From Catellatospora sp. KI3 (lineage in GTDB: Bacteria; Actinomycetota; Actinomycetes; Mycobacteriales; Micromonosporaceae): a stretch of 64,000 nt of DNA. The position numbers were made by a program, and so were the translations under genes. The first letter of the stretch is position 1. Each line of letters opens with the position of its first letter. Location of the stretch: the NCBI RefSeq assembly GCF_029948125.1, contig NZ_JASAMB010000002.1:326479-390478 (forward strand), written 5' to 3'. A model generated the notes under the pieces. It did no database searches, had not been told where the DNA came from, and worked only from the letters and a program-made list of their open reading frames with translations. Positions 9,280-18,670 of the stretch are shown here, piece by piece.

Positions 9280-10355
9280 CCATCGAACAGGCTGACCTCG
9301 ACAGATACGTCGCCGCGGTAGGCGCGGCCCTGGCCGACCTGCCCGAGCAGGCGCGCGCGGAACTGCTGGAGGACCTGCCCGCGCACCTGGCCGAGGTGGC
9401 CGCCGAGATCGAGGCGGAGGGCGGCGGCGCAGACCTCGCGGACCGCCTGGGCGCCCCGACGGCGTACGCGGCGGAGCTGCGCGCCTCACTGGGACACACG
9501 GGGGGTCCCAGTGGCGCCGCGCTGCGCGCGTCCCGCCTGGTGGCGGGGGCGCGCCGGCGGCTGCGCGGACTCGACGGCAGGCTCGGGCCGGTGCTCGGCT
9601 ACGAGCGGCTGGCCGAGTTCCTGCGGCTGCTGCGCCCGGCCTGGTGGGTGCTGCGCGGCTGGCTGGCGGCCGTCTTCCTGGCCCAGCTCGGCACCGGGTC
9701 CCGGTTCGGCCTGGTGCCGCGCGTGGGCGGCGAGGTGGTCATCGGACTGCTCCTGCTGGCCGGCTGCGTGATCGCCTCGGTCCGGCTGGGCCGCGGCGGC
9801 CGGGTGCGGCGGCGTCCGGCGCGGCTGGCGCTGCTGGCCGTGTCGCTGTTCCTGGCCGGGTTCGGGTTCGTGTACTACGGCATCGCCGACGGCGAGCTCA
9901 GCGGCCGCGACTACCAGCCGATGGCCGACTACAGCAACCCGTACGCCCACATCCGCGACGTCTGGGCGGTCGGCCCGGACGGGCAGGTCATCCCGGGAGT
10001 GCGCCTGATCGACCAGAACGGCGACCCGGTGCTGCTCGGCGACTGCGCCCAGCTGCGGGCCAACCCCAATGCGGCCTTGTACCAGATGGGGCTCGGCGGC
10101 GACCAGCGCACCGTCGTGACCTGGCACCCCGAGGACTACTACGACGTCGGCGACTACAGCCGGCTCGCCTGGCGGGTCGACTACCCGTCCTGCGAGGACG
10201 GCTCCGTGCCGCCGGTCGGCTGGCTGCCGGGGCAGCCCCAGCCGCTGCCGTGGGCGAAGCCGACGGCGACGCCCGCAGCGACGGCGACCGCCGCGCCGAC
10301 GGCGACTGCCGGGGCCGCCGGCACGCCGACGCCCCGGCCCTCCTCGACACGCTGA
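9276..10355 (+). CDS. HAAS-domain membrane protein, partner of PadR
   Basis: 359 residues. The first about 75 residues look like a HAAS signalling domain (YVAAVGAALADLPEQARAEL, LADRLGAPTAYAAELRAS), the domain that typically follows PadR genes. A linker and about three TM segments follow (near residues 128-145, 152-170 and 185-205). A C-terminal extracytoplasmic region holds VWAVGPDGQVIPGVRLIDQNG and ends in a Thr/Pro/Ala-rich tail. It overlaps padR by 4 bp, so both are co-transcribed. It is likely a membrane sensor or modulator linked to PadR; the function is unknown. Confidence 0.8.
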   Translation: MTIEQADLDRYVAAVGAALADLPEQARAELLEDLPAHLAEVAAEIEAEGGGADLADRLGAPTAYAAELRASLGHTGGPSGAALRASRLVAGARRRLRGLDGRLGPVLGYERLAEFLRLLRPAWWVLRGWLAAVFLAQLGTGSRFGLVPRVGGEVVIGLLLLAGCVIASVRLGRGGRVRRRPARLALLAVSLFLAGFGFVYYGIADGELSGRDYQPMADYSNPYAHIRDVWAVGPDGQVIPGVRLIDQNGDPVLLGDCAQLRANPNAALYQMGLGGDQRTVVTWHPEDYYDVGDYSRLAWRVDYPSCEDGSVPPVGWLPGQPQPLPWAKPTATPAATATAAPTATAGAAGTPTPRPSSTR

Positions 10356-10463
10356 GCGATCGGACGCGAGCGGGGCGTATCAATATAAGTCCTGCTCGCG
10401 TCCCAGTTGCTGGACCTTCGGATGATCGGCAAATCCGGTTTTCCCAACGCGTACAGCAAACGC

Positions 10464-10469
10464 TAAGGT
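10464..10469 (+). promoter_or_regulatory. Probable -10 box (TAAGGT)
   Basis: TAAGGT sits 85 bp before the start of the LppU-like gene at 10555, in a 199-bp gap. No clear -35 is visible. A CGGAT-N9-ATCCG inverted pair lies just upstream, near 10420-10438, and could be a regulator site. Confidence 0.35.
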
Positions 10470-10554
10470 GTGCCGGTCTCCGCGCCAGCGTGAGAACTCT
10501 TCGCCTGCGGGGGCCGATGTGCGCCAGCGGGCGCACCCCTGGAGGAAGAAGCAC

Positions 10555-11040
10555 ATGAGCGAGCAGGACAACCCCAACCAGCAGCCCTCGGCCTCGGAGC
10601 CCCCGGCCTACCAGGCGCCGGCTGCCGGCGAGGGTGTCGCGCCGGTCCCGGCCGTTCCGCCGGTCGCCGAGGAGCCCAAGAAGGGCGGCAAGATCGCCGG
10701 CATCCTCGGTGTGATCCTGGTCGGCGCGATCATCCTTCTCTGCAAGTTCGGGGCCGGCTGGGGCCTGGGCAGCATCTGGGACAACCTCACCGGCGCCGTG
10801 CAGACCGCCGAGGTCGGCGACTGCCTCAACAGCTACAAGAACGTCGATGACGCCAAGGTCGTGGACTGCGCCGACCCGGACGCGGCCAACAAGGTCGTCG
10901 GCATCGTGGAGGACAAGTACACGAGCGCCTCGTTCGAGTCGACCGAGAACCCCTGCACCGAGTTCACCGACGCCCAGAGCGCGATCTGGGTGGGCGACAC
11001 CGGCACCGGCGACGTGTGGTGCCTGAAGCCCACCAAGTGA
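10555..11040 (+). CDS. LppU/SCO3897-like membrane-anchored protein
   Basis: 161 residues. The N-terminal about 45 residues are Pro/Ala-rich and cytoplasmic. One TM segment follows (IAGILGVILVGAIILLCKFG, about 46-65), then an extracellular domain of about 95 residues with four cysteines: VGDCLNSY, VVDCADPDA, NPCTEF, DVWCLKP. The pattern GDC-x-VDC-DP-A-KVVG is the LppU-like fold common in actinomycetes, usually after a short TM anchor. A TGGAGGAAG ribosome site fixes the ATG. The function is unknown. Confidence 0.8.
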   Translation: MSEQDNPNQQPSASEPPAYQAPAAGEGVAPVPAVPPVAEEPKKGGKIAGILGVILVGAIILLCKFGAGWGLGSIWDNLTGAVQTAEVGDCLNSYKNVDDAKVVDCADPDAANKVVGIVEDKYTSASFESTENPCTEFTDAQSAIWVGDTGTGDVWCLKPTK

Positions 11041-11067
11041 CGCTGCTCACCTGAGGGTTCGTTACGC

Positions 11068-11116
11068 GGCGGTGTGGCGAGTTACGGCGATAAGTCGTAA
11101 CTTTCGCCACGCCGCC
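11068..11116 (+). terminator. Hairpin terminator after the LppU-like gene
   Basis: GGCGGTGTGGCGA (11068-11080) pairs with TCGCCACGCCGCC (11104-11116). The inner AGTTACG/CGTAACT also pairs. It begins 27 bp after the stop codon. No long U-run follows, as usual for actinomycete terminators. Confidence 0.65.
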
Positions 11117-11211
11117 GTTGTCTTCCCCGGTACCGTCCGGTGTGGTTGGCTACCCCGAACGCCACGACTGTGCGACCAGCCAATGACGACTGACCGACAG
11201 GAGGACGACCG

Positions 11212-11892
11212 ATGGGTGAAATGGTTAGCTTCCCCAGCAACGGGGGTACGAGCGAGGGGTACCTCGCATTGCCCAAGGAAGGCAGCGGGCCTGCGGTCAT
11301 CGTGATCCAGGAGTGGTGGGGCCTGGTCCCGCACATCGTCACGCTGGCCGACCGCTTCGCCGACGCCGGGTTCGTCGCGCTCGCGCCCGACCTCTACCAC
11401 GGCGTGCAGACCACCGAGCCCGACGAGGCGCAGCGCCTGATGATGGGCCTGGCCATGGAGCAGGCAGCCCGGGACATCGCGGGCGCGGCCGACTACCTGT
11501 CGCAGCGCCCGGAGACGGCCGGCGGCATCGGCGTCGTCGGCTTCTGCATGGGCGGCAGCCTGGCCCTGTGGTCCGCCATGGTCAGCGACAAGATCTCCAC
11601 CGCGGTCGGCTTCTACCCGGCCCTGCCGTGGGAGCGGATGGCGCCGCAGTGGGGCAGCTACGCGGGCAAGACCGCGATGATCCACTGCAGCGAGGAGGAC
11701 GGCACCTCCGCGGCGCCGGGCATCCGCACCGCCCAGTCGGCGATCGAGGCCGCGGGCGGCACCTGCGTGGTGTACGACTACCCCGGCACCAAGCACGCCT
11801 TCGTCAACGACGACCGGCCCGAGGTGTTCAACGCCCACGCCACGTCCAGCGCCTGGGCCCGCACCGTCGAACTGCTGCGCCGCCCCCGGTGA
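11212..11892 (+). CDS. Dienelactone hydrolase family protein
   Basis: 226 residues, the standard single-domain length. It is an alpha/beta hydrolase that opens dienelactones or related esters. Seen are [10 protein letters not shown] (Glu of the active site), the Cys nucleophile elbow GFCMGG near residue 110-115, an acid residue in the HCSEEDG region near 163 and the catalytic His in [10 protein letters not shown] near 195. The nucleophile is Cys, as in true DLH. A CAGGAGG site lies 8 nt before the ATG. It overlaps the next gene by 4 bp (GTGA). Confidence 0.92.
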   Translation: MGEMVSFPSNGGTSEGYLALPKEGSGPAVIVIQEWWGLVPHIVTLADRFADAGFVALAPDLYHGVQTTEPDEAQRLMMGLAMEQAARDIAGAADYLSQRPETAGGIGVVGFCMGGSLALWSAMVSDKISTAVGFYPALPWERMAPQWGSYAGKTAMIHCSEEDGTSAAPGIRTAQSAIEAAGGTCVVYDYPGTKHAFVNDDRPEVFNAHATSSAWARTVELLRRPR

Positions 11893-12602
11893 CCGCGGCC
11901 GAGCTGGCCGCGCTCGACGCAGAGATCTCCGCCTGCCGGGCCTGCCCCCGGCTCGTGGCCTGGCGGGAGGAGGTCGCCGCGGTCAAACGGGCGGCCTTCC
12001 GCGACCAGGACTACTGGGGCCGCCCCGTGCCCGGGTTCGGTGCCGCCGACGCGCGCATCCTGGTGCTCGGGCTGGCCCCGGCCGCGCACGGCGGCAACCG
12101 CACCGGGCGCATCTTCACCGGCGACCGCAGCGGCGACGTGCTGTTCGCCGCGATGCACCGCACCGGCCTGGCCAACCAGCCCACCAGCGTGTCCCGCGAC
12201 GACGGTCTGGCCCTGCGGCACGTGCGCATCGCCGCCGCGGTCCGCTGCGCCCCGCCGGACAACAAGCCCACCCCGGTCGAGCGGGACACCTGCGCGCCCT
12301 GGCTGCATCGCGAGGTCACGCTGCTGAAGCCGACACTGCGGGTGGTGATCGCGCTCGGCGCGTTCGCGTGGAGCGCGTGGTGGCCTACGCTGTCCACGGT
12401 GTACGGCGTCCGCCCCCCGGTGCCGCGCCCGGCCTTCGGGCACGGCGCGCTGTTCCGGATGGGCGAGACCGGCGGCGGAGCAGTTCCGGCGCTGCTCGGG
12501 TCGTACCACGTCAGCCAGCAGAACACCTTTACCGGGCGGCTCACACCGGCCATGCTGGACGACGTGTTGCGCCACGCCCGGGAGCTGGCCGGGCTCGACT
12601 GA
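11889..12602 (+). CDS. Family 5 uracil-DNA glycosylase (UDGb)
   Basis: 237 residues. It removes uracil and other deaminated bases from DNA. The Fe-S cluster cysteines are visible: CRACPR at 16-19, then [10 protein letters not shown] and RDTCAPWL. Motif 1 is [19 protein letters not shown], which has Ala instead of the catalytic Asp/Asn seen in families 1-4 and is typical of family 5. The second motif is [12 protein letters not shown]. The start GTG overlaps the hydrolase stop. An operon with a hydrolase has no obvious repair meaning. Confidence 0.93.
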   Translation: MTAAELAALDAEISACRACPRLVAWREEVAAVKRAAFRDQDYWGRPVPGFGAADARILVLGLAPAAHGGNRTGRIFTGDRSGDVLFAAMHRTGLANQPTSVSRDDGLALRHVRIAAAVRCAPPDNKPTPVERDTCAPWLHREVTLLKPTLRVVIALGAFAWSAWWPTLSTVYGVRPPVPRPAFGHGALFRMGETGGGAVPALLGSYHVSQQNTFTGRLTPAMLDDVLRHARELAGLD

Positions 12603-12647
12603 CCGGGCACCGGCCGATACGCAAGACGTTCGCACGAGCGGGGAACC

Positions 12648-13352
12648 ATGGAAGCACTGCGTCGCTGGTGGCCACTGTTGGCCGTGGCCGTGCTGCTCAC
12701 GGTGGCGGCGGCGGCCGCCTCCGTCTCCGTGCTGCCGATCGGCCCCGCGGTCGACGGGCCGCAGGCGCAGCCGGTGGCCTCGGCCAGCGCCTCACCCACC
12801 CCGAGCCCGTCCGCGCCGTCACCGTCCGCCTCCACCCAGGCCGTGGCCGAGAGCGGCTCCGGCTGGCTGGGCCTGGCCGCGGTCGGGGTGCTGCTGGCGA
12901 TCGGCGTCGTGGTGCTGGTCGTGCTGCTCGGTGCGGCCGCCCGGTCGACCACCCGGTTCCGCCGCCGCGCCATCCGCGAGCGGCCCGCCGTCAAACTGCC
13001 GCAGGCCGCCGCCGAGGCCGAGGTGATGGCCGCGCTCGACGCCGGCCTGCTCGACCTCGACGACGACGCCGCCGATCCGCGTACCGCCGTGATCGCCTGC
13101 TGGGTGCGGCTGGAGCAGGCGGCCGCGGCCGCCGGCGTGGCCCGGCTGCCCGGCGACACCGCCACCGACCTGGTCGTGCGGATGCTGGCCGGCCGCCGCC
13201 TCAGCTCCGACGTGCTCAACGGCTTCGCCGACGTGTACCGCCGGGCCCGCTTCGCGACCCACCGCGTCGACGCGGGCATGCGCGAGCAGGCCCGCTCCGC
13301 CCTGCGCCGCCTGCGCGCCGAACTCGCCGAATCCGGGCAGGTGGTGGCATGA
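12648..13352 (+). CDS. DUF4129 domain-containing membrane protein
   Basis: 234 residues. It has an N-terminal TM segment (about 8-28), a Pro/Ser-rich outer linker, a second TM (about 77-100), and a C-terminal cytoplasmic DUF4129 region with ACWVRLEQAAAAAGVARLPG, TATDLVVRML and FADVYRRARFATH. DUF4129 proteins accompany MoxR-DUF58 systems, as here. It is the first gene of a tightly overlapping operon (12648-16961). The ATG follows a GGGGAA site. Confidence 0.87.
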   Translation: MEALRRWWPLLAVAVLLTVAAAAASVSVLPIGPAVDGPQAQPVASASASPTPSPSAPSPSASTQAVAESGSGWLGLAAVGVLLAIGVVVLVVLLGAAARSTTRFRRRAIRERPAVKLPQAAAEAEVMAALDAGLLDLDDDAADPRTAVIACWVRLEQAAAAAGVARLPGDTATDLVVRMLAGRRLSSDVLNGFADVYRRARFATHRVDAGMREQARSALRRLRAELAESGQVVA

Positions 13353-13923
13353 CCGACGAGGGATCCATCGAGGACCTGCTCGGGCTCGGGCGCGAGCCCG
13401 CCCCGGAGCGGTCCGAGCGGCCCGCCCGGCCCCGGTCCGTACGCTGGCTCACCCTGATCGCGTTCGCGCTGGTCTGGACGGGAGCGGGCTGGGCGGCGCT
13501 GCAGGTGTTCAACCTGGCCATGCCGCTGCCGCTGCTGTTCGCCGTCGCGGTGACCATCGTGGCGGTGTGGCGGATGGTCCGCACCCTCAAGGCGCCGCTG
13601 CCGCCGCGCCAGGCCGGCCGCCGTACCCATGACGAGGACGCCTCCGCCGTCGACGACGGCATCCGGCTCGCGGTGATGCGGTGGGCCACCATCCTCGAAT
13701 GGGGCCACGCCGACGGGGCCCGCTACCAGCGGCGCGTCCACGCCCGGCTGGCCGAGCTGGTGGACGAGCGGCTGCGCCAGCGGCACGGCGTCAGCCGCAC
13801 CACCGAACCGGACCGCGCGCGTAGGCTGCTCGGCGACCAGCTCTGGACGTTCCTCACGGTGCCGTCCAAGCGGCTGCCCAGCCCTCGCGAACTCGATGTG
13901 ATCGTCACTGCGTTGGAGAGACT

Positions 13924-13927
<4 letters not shown>
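13349..13927 (+). CDS. Two-TM hypothetical protein in the MoxR operon
   Basis: 192 residues starting at the ATG that overlaps the previous stop (ATGA). A charged N-terminus is followed by two adjacent TM helices (about 30-48 and 52-70). A soluble C-terminal region of about 115 residues contains MRWATILEWGHADGARYQRRV, read with breaks, and the ending SPRELDVIVTALERL. It corresponds in position to the small membrane protein usually found between DUF4129 and MoxR in actinomycetes. The function is unknown. It overlaps moxR by 4 bp. Confidence 0.82.
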
Positions 13928-15015
<1,088 letters not shown>

Positions 15016-15016
15016 C

Positions 15017-16390
15017 ATGCGGCCGGGAGCCCCCGAAACCGGCGACCCGGGTGACAGCGCGCCGCGCCACGACGACTGGGTGCCCACCCGGGCGCTCGGC
15101 CGCGCCGTGCTGGTCACCGGCGCGCTGCTGGTCGCGGCGGTGCTGCTGGGGCGGACCGACCTGATCGTGCTCGCCCTGCCGCTGGCGCTCAGCGTGGCGT
15201 TCGCGCTGGCCAAGCGCCCGCGCGACCTGCCCGGCCTGCGGCTGTCCACGGTGGAGTCGTTCCCCGTCGAGGGCGGCGAGCTGGGCGCCACCGCCGAGGT
15301 GGAGAACCGCGACGTCACCGGCTACGACCTGACCGTGGTACGGGTGCAGCACTCGCCCTGGCTGCGCCTGGACGACACCGGCGCGCAGGGGCGCCACGTC
15401 GGCGGCAGCCGCCCCTACGTGACGCTGGTGCCGCGCGGGGTGGCCGCCGCGATCGAGCTGGCCGGTCCCGCCGTCCGCTGGGGGCGGCACTCGCTCGGCC
15501 CCGCCTCGGCGTACGCCGTGGCCGCCGACGGGCTGCTGGTCAGCCGGGCCGTGGTGACCGGGGCACTGGGCGTCAAGGTGTACCCGCTGACCGACCCGTT
15601 CAAAGCCGACGAGGCCATGCCGCGCGCGGCCGGGCTGGTCGGCCAGCACCGCTCGCGGCGGCCCGGCGAGGGCGGCGAGCTGGCCGGCGTACGCCAGTTC
15701 GGCCCCGGCGACCGGCTGCGCCGCATCGACTGGCGGGTGTCGCTGCGTACCGAGCGGCTGCACGTGGCCGCGACGCTGTCCGACCGCGACGCCGAGGTCG
15801 TGGTGCTGCTCGACCTGCTCGCCGACGCGGGCCGCTCCGGCGGCATCGACGGCACCGCCTCGGTGCTGGACCGCACCGTCCGCGCCGCCGCCGCCATCGC
15901 CGAGCACTACCTGCACCGCGGCGACCGCGTCTCCGTCCTGGAGTACGGCGCCGCCGCGCGGCGCCTGCGCCCGGCCAGCGGCCGCCGGCAGTACCTGACC
16001 GTGCTGGAGTGGCTGCTCGACGCCCACCCCAGCCCCACCGCGCAGGAGCGCGGCGGCGCCCAGCTCGCCGCGGGCATCTCCGCGGCCGCGCTGGTCGTGG
16101 TGCTGACGCCGCTGCTGGACGCGCGCTCGGCGGCGATGCTGGCCGGGCTGGCCCGCTCCGGCCGCTTCGTCGTGGCCGTGGACACCCTGCCCGAGGACCT
16201 GGCCGTGCCCGCCACCAACAACTGGGGCGAGGTGGCGTACCGGCTGTGGCGGGCCGAGCGCGAGAACACCATCGGGCAGCTGCGCGAGCACGGCGTGCCC
16301 GTGGTCGCCTGGGCCGGCGCGGGCACCCTCGACGCGGTGCTGCGCGACGTGTCCCGGCTGGCTTCGGCCCCGAAGGCCACCCTGCGATGA
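15017..16390 (+). CDS. DUF58 domain-containing protein
   Basis: 457 residues. DUF58 proteins are MoxR partners with a vWA-like fold. Two close TM segments lie near residues 30-65. A beta-rich region follows, then the DUF58 motif around residue 232 (GDRLRRIDWRVSLRTERL) and a vWA-like domain with VVVLLDLLADAG. The start is one base after the MoxR stop. The C-terminus has a long Rossmann-like part with LVVVLTPLLDARSAAML. It probably forms a functional pair with the preceding ATPase. Confidence 0.93.
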   Translation: MRPGAPETGDPGDSAPRHDDWVPTRALGRAVLVTGALLVAAVLLGRTDLIVLALPLALSVAFALAKRPRDLPGLRLSTVESFPVEGGELGATAEVENRDVTGYDLTVVRVQHSPWLRLDDTGAQGRHVGGSRPYVTLVPRGVAAAIELAGPAVRWGRHSLGPASAYAVAADGLLVSRAVVTGALGVKVYPLTDPFKADEAMPRAAGLVGQHRSRRPGEGGELAGVRQFGPGDRLRRIDWRVSLRTERLHVAATLSDRDAEVVVLLDLLADAGRSGGIDGTASVLDRTVRAAAAIAEHYLHRGDRVSVLEYGAAARRLRPASGRRQYLTVLEWLLDAHPSPTAQERGGAQLAAGISAAALVVVLTPLLDARSAAMLAGLARSGRFVVAVDTLPEDLAVPATNNWGEVAYRLWRAERENTIGQLREHGVPVVAWAGAGTLDAVLRDVSRLASAPKATLR

Positions 16391-16412
16391 CGAGGTACGT
16401 GAGGACACGGCG

Positions 16413-16961
16413 ATGAGGCAGCTCACGGAGCGGGTGCGGGCGGTCGGGCGGATCACCGGCGGGCCGCTGCTGGTGCGTACGGCGGTGTTCGTCGCGGCGT
16501 TCGTCGGGCTGGTCGTGGCCGCCCCGTCGGGCACGCTGCAGTCCCGGCTGCTCGTCGGGCTGCTGCTGGCGGCGGCGCTGCCCGCGCTGGCCCCCCGCTC
16601 GATCGCGGTCGTCGGGGTGATGCTGGCGATGATCGGGCTGTGGCTGGTGGACACCATGGCGTTCGGGGCACCGGTGACGCTCACCCGGCTGCTCGCGCTG
16701 GCAGTGGCGCTGTACCTGACGCACACCGCGGCGGCGCTGGCAGCGGTGCTGCCGTACGACGCGATCGTGGACAGCCAGGTGATCATCCGCTGGGCGGCGC
16801 GGGCCGTGCTGCTCGTCACGGTCTCCGGTGGGCTCACCATCGCCCTGGCCGAGTTCCTGCCCGGCCGCCACATCGCCGCCCCGAACGTGGCCCTGGTCCT
16901 GGGCCTGGCCGCCACCGCCCTCACCATCGGCCTCCTCACCCAGCTCGGCCGCCGCCCCTGA
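16413..16961 (+). CDS. Polytopic membrane protein at the end of the MoxR operon
   Basis: 182 residues, almost entirely hydrophobic, with about five TM helices (near 24-41, 46-60, 64-82, 95-115, 130-175). No catalytic motif is visible. It is 22 bp downstream of DUF58 in the same direction, so it is probably the last gene of that operon. A family-B hairpin follows 110 bp later. I do not recognise the family. Confidence 0.75.
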   Translation: MRQLTERVRAVGRITGGPLLVRTAVFVAAFVGLVVAAPSGTLQSRLLVGLLLAAALPALAPRSIAVVGVMLAMIGLWLVDTMAFGAPVTLTRLLALAVALYLTHTAAALAAVLPYDAIVDSQVIIRWAARAVLLVTVSGGLTIALAEFLPGRHIAAPNVALVLGLAATALTIGLLTQLGRRP

Positions 16962-17071
16962 CCCGCCGCACCGTTCCCCGCGGCACCCGCGCCCACCGCC
17001 ATCCGGCGCGGCCCAGCGCTCCGCGCCCGTCCCGCGCCCGGACGCGCCCCGGACGCGCCTCGCCTTGAATC

Positions 17072-17130
17072 GACGCTGGCCTATCTAGAAGACGATTCTC
17101 CGAAATCCGTCTTCTAGATAGGCCGGCGTC
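17072..17130. repeat. Family-B hairpin repeat, copy 2
   Basis: The 23-bp arms 17072-17094 and 17108-17130 have one mismatch and contain TGGCCTATCTAGAAGACG. The loop is 13 nt. It follows the MoxR operon and precedes the NDH-2 promoter. The rest of 16962-17240 shows no gene. Confidence 0.85.
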
Positions 17131-17240
17131 AATGGAAAGGAGGAGGTGGCCAGGGGTGATCGAGCCGGTGAGCTGGACGTGATGGGCGTCGCTGTCCGGG
17201 ATCACAGGTTTCTCAGCTGATTGTCAGCCGCGGGCGGCGG

Positions 17241-17246
17241 TAGCGT
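17241..17246 (+). promoter_or_regulatory. ndh: -10 box (TAGCGT) for leaderless ndh
   Basis: TAGCGT ends 7 nt before GTG 17254. This spacing and the lack of a ribosome site argue for the start at 17254 rather than 17221. Confidence 0.55.
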
Positions 17247-17253
17247 GAAATAC

Positions 17254-18579
17254 GTGAAGCCACTGCGGATTCTGGTGGTGGGCGCGGGCCACGTAGGCCT
17301 ATACGCCGCCCTCCGCCTGTCCAGGAAACTGCGCGCGACCGAGGCTGAGGTGGTCGTCGTCGACCCGCAGCCGCACATGACCTACCAGCCGTTCCTGCCC
17401 GAGGCGGCGGCCGGCAACATCTCCCCGCGGCACACGGTGGTGCCGCTGCGCCGGGAGCTGCGCCGCTGCACGGTGGTCCAGGGGGCGGTGACGAAGGTCG
17501 AGCACTCCCGGAAGGTCGCGACGGTGCAGCCGGTGGTGGGGCCGTCCCGCGAGATCCCGTACGACCACATCCTGGTCGCGCCCGGCAGCGTCTCGCGGAC
17601 CCTGCCCATCCCGGGTCTGCGTGAGCACGCGGTCGGCTTCAAGACCATCGGTGAGGCGATCTGGCTGCGCAACCACGTGCTGGAGTGCCTGGACATCGCG
17701 GCGGCCACGACCGACGAGCAGACCCGCAGGCGGGCGCTGACGTTCGTGGTGATCGGCGCGGGCTTCGCCGGCGTCGAGGCGCTGGGCGAGATGGAGGACA
17801 TGGCCCGCGACGCGCTGCGCTACTACCCGGAGCTGAAGGCCGACGACATGCACTGGGTGCTGGTCGAGGCGACGCAGCGGGTGCTGCCCGAGGTCGGGCC
17901 GCAGATGGGGGCGTACACGGTCGAGGCGCTGCTCAAGCGCAACATGGACCTGCGCCTGGGCACCCGGCTGGAGTCCTGCGTCGACGGCGTGGTGAAGCTG
18001 TCCGACGGCGGCGAGTTCGGGGCGGACACCATCGTGTGGACCGCGGGCGTGAAGGCGCACCCGATGGTGGCCGCGACGGACTTCCCGCTCAACCCGCAGG
18101 GGAAGATCACCTGTGACGCGACGCTGCGGGTGGTCCGCGACGGGCAGGTCGTCGAGGGCGCCTGGAGCGCGGGCGACTGCGCGGCGGTGCCGGACCTGAC
18201 CGCGGCGGCGGGGGAGCTGTGCTCGCCGAGCGCCCAGCACGCGGTGCGCCAGGCGACCCGGCTGGCCGACAACCTGGTCGCGGAGCTGCGCGGCAGGCCG
18301 GTCAAGGAGTACCGGCACAAGCACGTCGGCTCGGTGGCCAGCCTCGGCCTGCACAAGGGCGTGGCGCACGTGTACGGCGTGAAGGCCAAGGGCCTGCCGG
18401 CCTGGTTCATGCACCGGACCTACCACATGAGCCGGATCCCGTCGTTCAACCGCAAGGTACGCGTGGTGGTGGACTGGACCCTGGCGCTGTTCCTCAAGCG
18501 CGAGGTGGTCTCGCTGGGCGCCCTGCACCAGCCCATGGACCCCTTCGCGCAGGTCACCGCCCCCACCAAGCAGGACTGA
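17254..18579 (+). CDS. ndh: Type II NADH dehydrogenase / FAD-dependent oxidoreductase
   Basis: 441 residues. It passes electrons from NADH to the quinone pool without pumping protons, on the inner face of the membrane. The FAD-binding GxGxxG is at residues 8-15 (VVGAGHVG), and the NADH-binding one near 166 (VVIGAGFAGVE). VWTAGVKAHPMV and the second FAD motif GAWSAGDCAAVPD near 307 follow. The C-terminal part (FMHRTYHMSRIPSFNRKVRV) is the amphipathic membrane-contact region of NDH-2. It converges on the gene at 18671 with a family-A repeat between. Confidence 0.9.
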   Translation: MKPLRILVVGAGHVGLYAALRLSRKLRATEAEVVVVDPQPHMTYQPFLPEAAAGNISPRHTVVPLRRELRRCTVVQGAVTKVEHSRKVATVQPVVGPSREIPYDHILVAPGSVSRTLPIPGLREHAVGFKTIGEAIWLRNHVLECLDIAAATTDEQTRRRALTFVVIGAGFAGVEALGEMEDMARDALRYYPELKADDMHWVLVEATQRVLPEVGPQMGAYTVEALLKRNMDLRLGTRLESCVDGVVKLSDGGEFGADTIVWTAGVKAHPMVAATDFPLNPQGKITCDATLRVVRDGQVVEGAWSAGDCAAVPDLTAAAGELCSPSAQHAVRQATRLADNLVAELRGRPVKEYRHKHVGSVASLGLHKGVAHVYGVKAKGLPAWFMHRTYHMSRIPSFNRKVRVVVDWTLALFLKREVVSLGALHQPMDPFAQVTAPTKQD

Positions 18580-18619
18580 CCACCCCGCTCGCGGCGGCGC
18601 CGTCCGCCTCCGGCGGTTT

Positions 18620-18665
18620 GGAAGGGACCCTTCTTCTACGGAAACCGATAAGAAGGGTCCCTTCC
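18620..18665. repeat. Family-A hairpin repeat, copy 2
   Basis: The arms GGAAGGGACCCTTCTT (18620-18635) and AAGAAGGGTCCCTTCC (18650-18665) are perfect complements around a core of CTACGGAAACCGAT. It lies between the convergent ndh and the reverse-strand membrane protein, an ideal place for a bidirectional terminator. The GACCC/GGGTC change appears in both arms, a compensatory change that keeps the stem. Confidence 0.88.
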
Positions 18666-18670
18666 TTACA

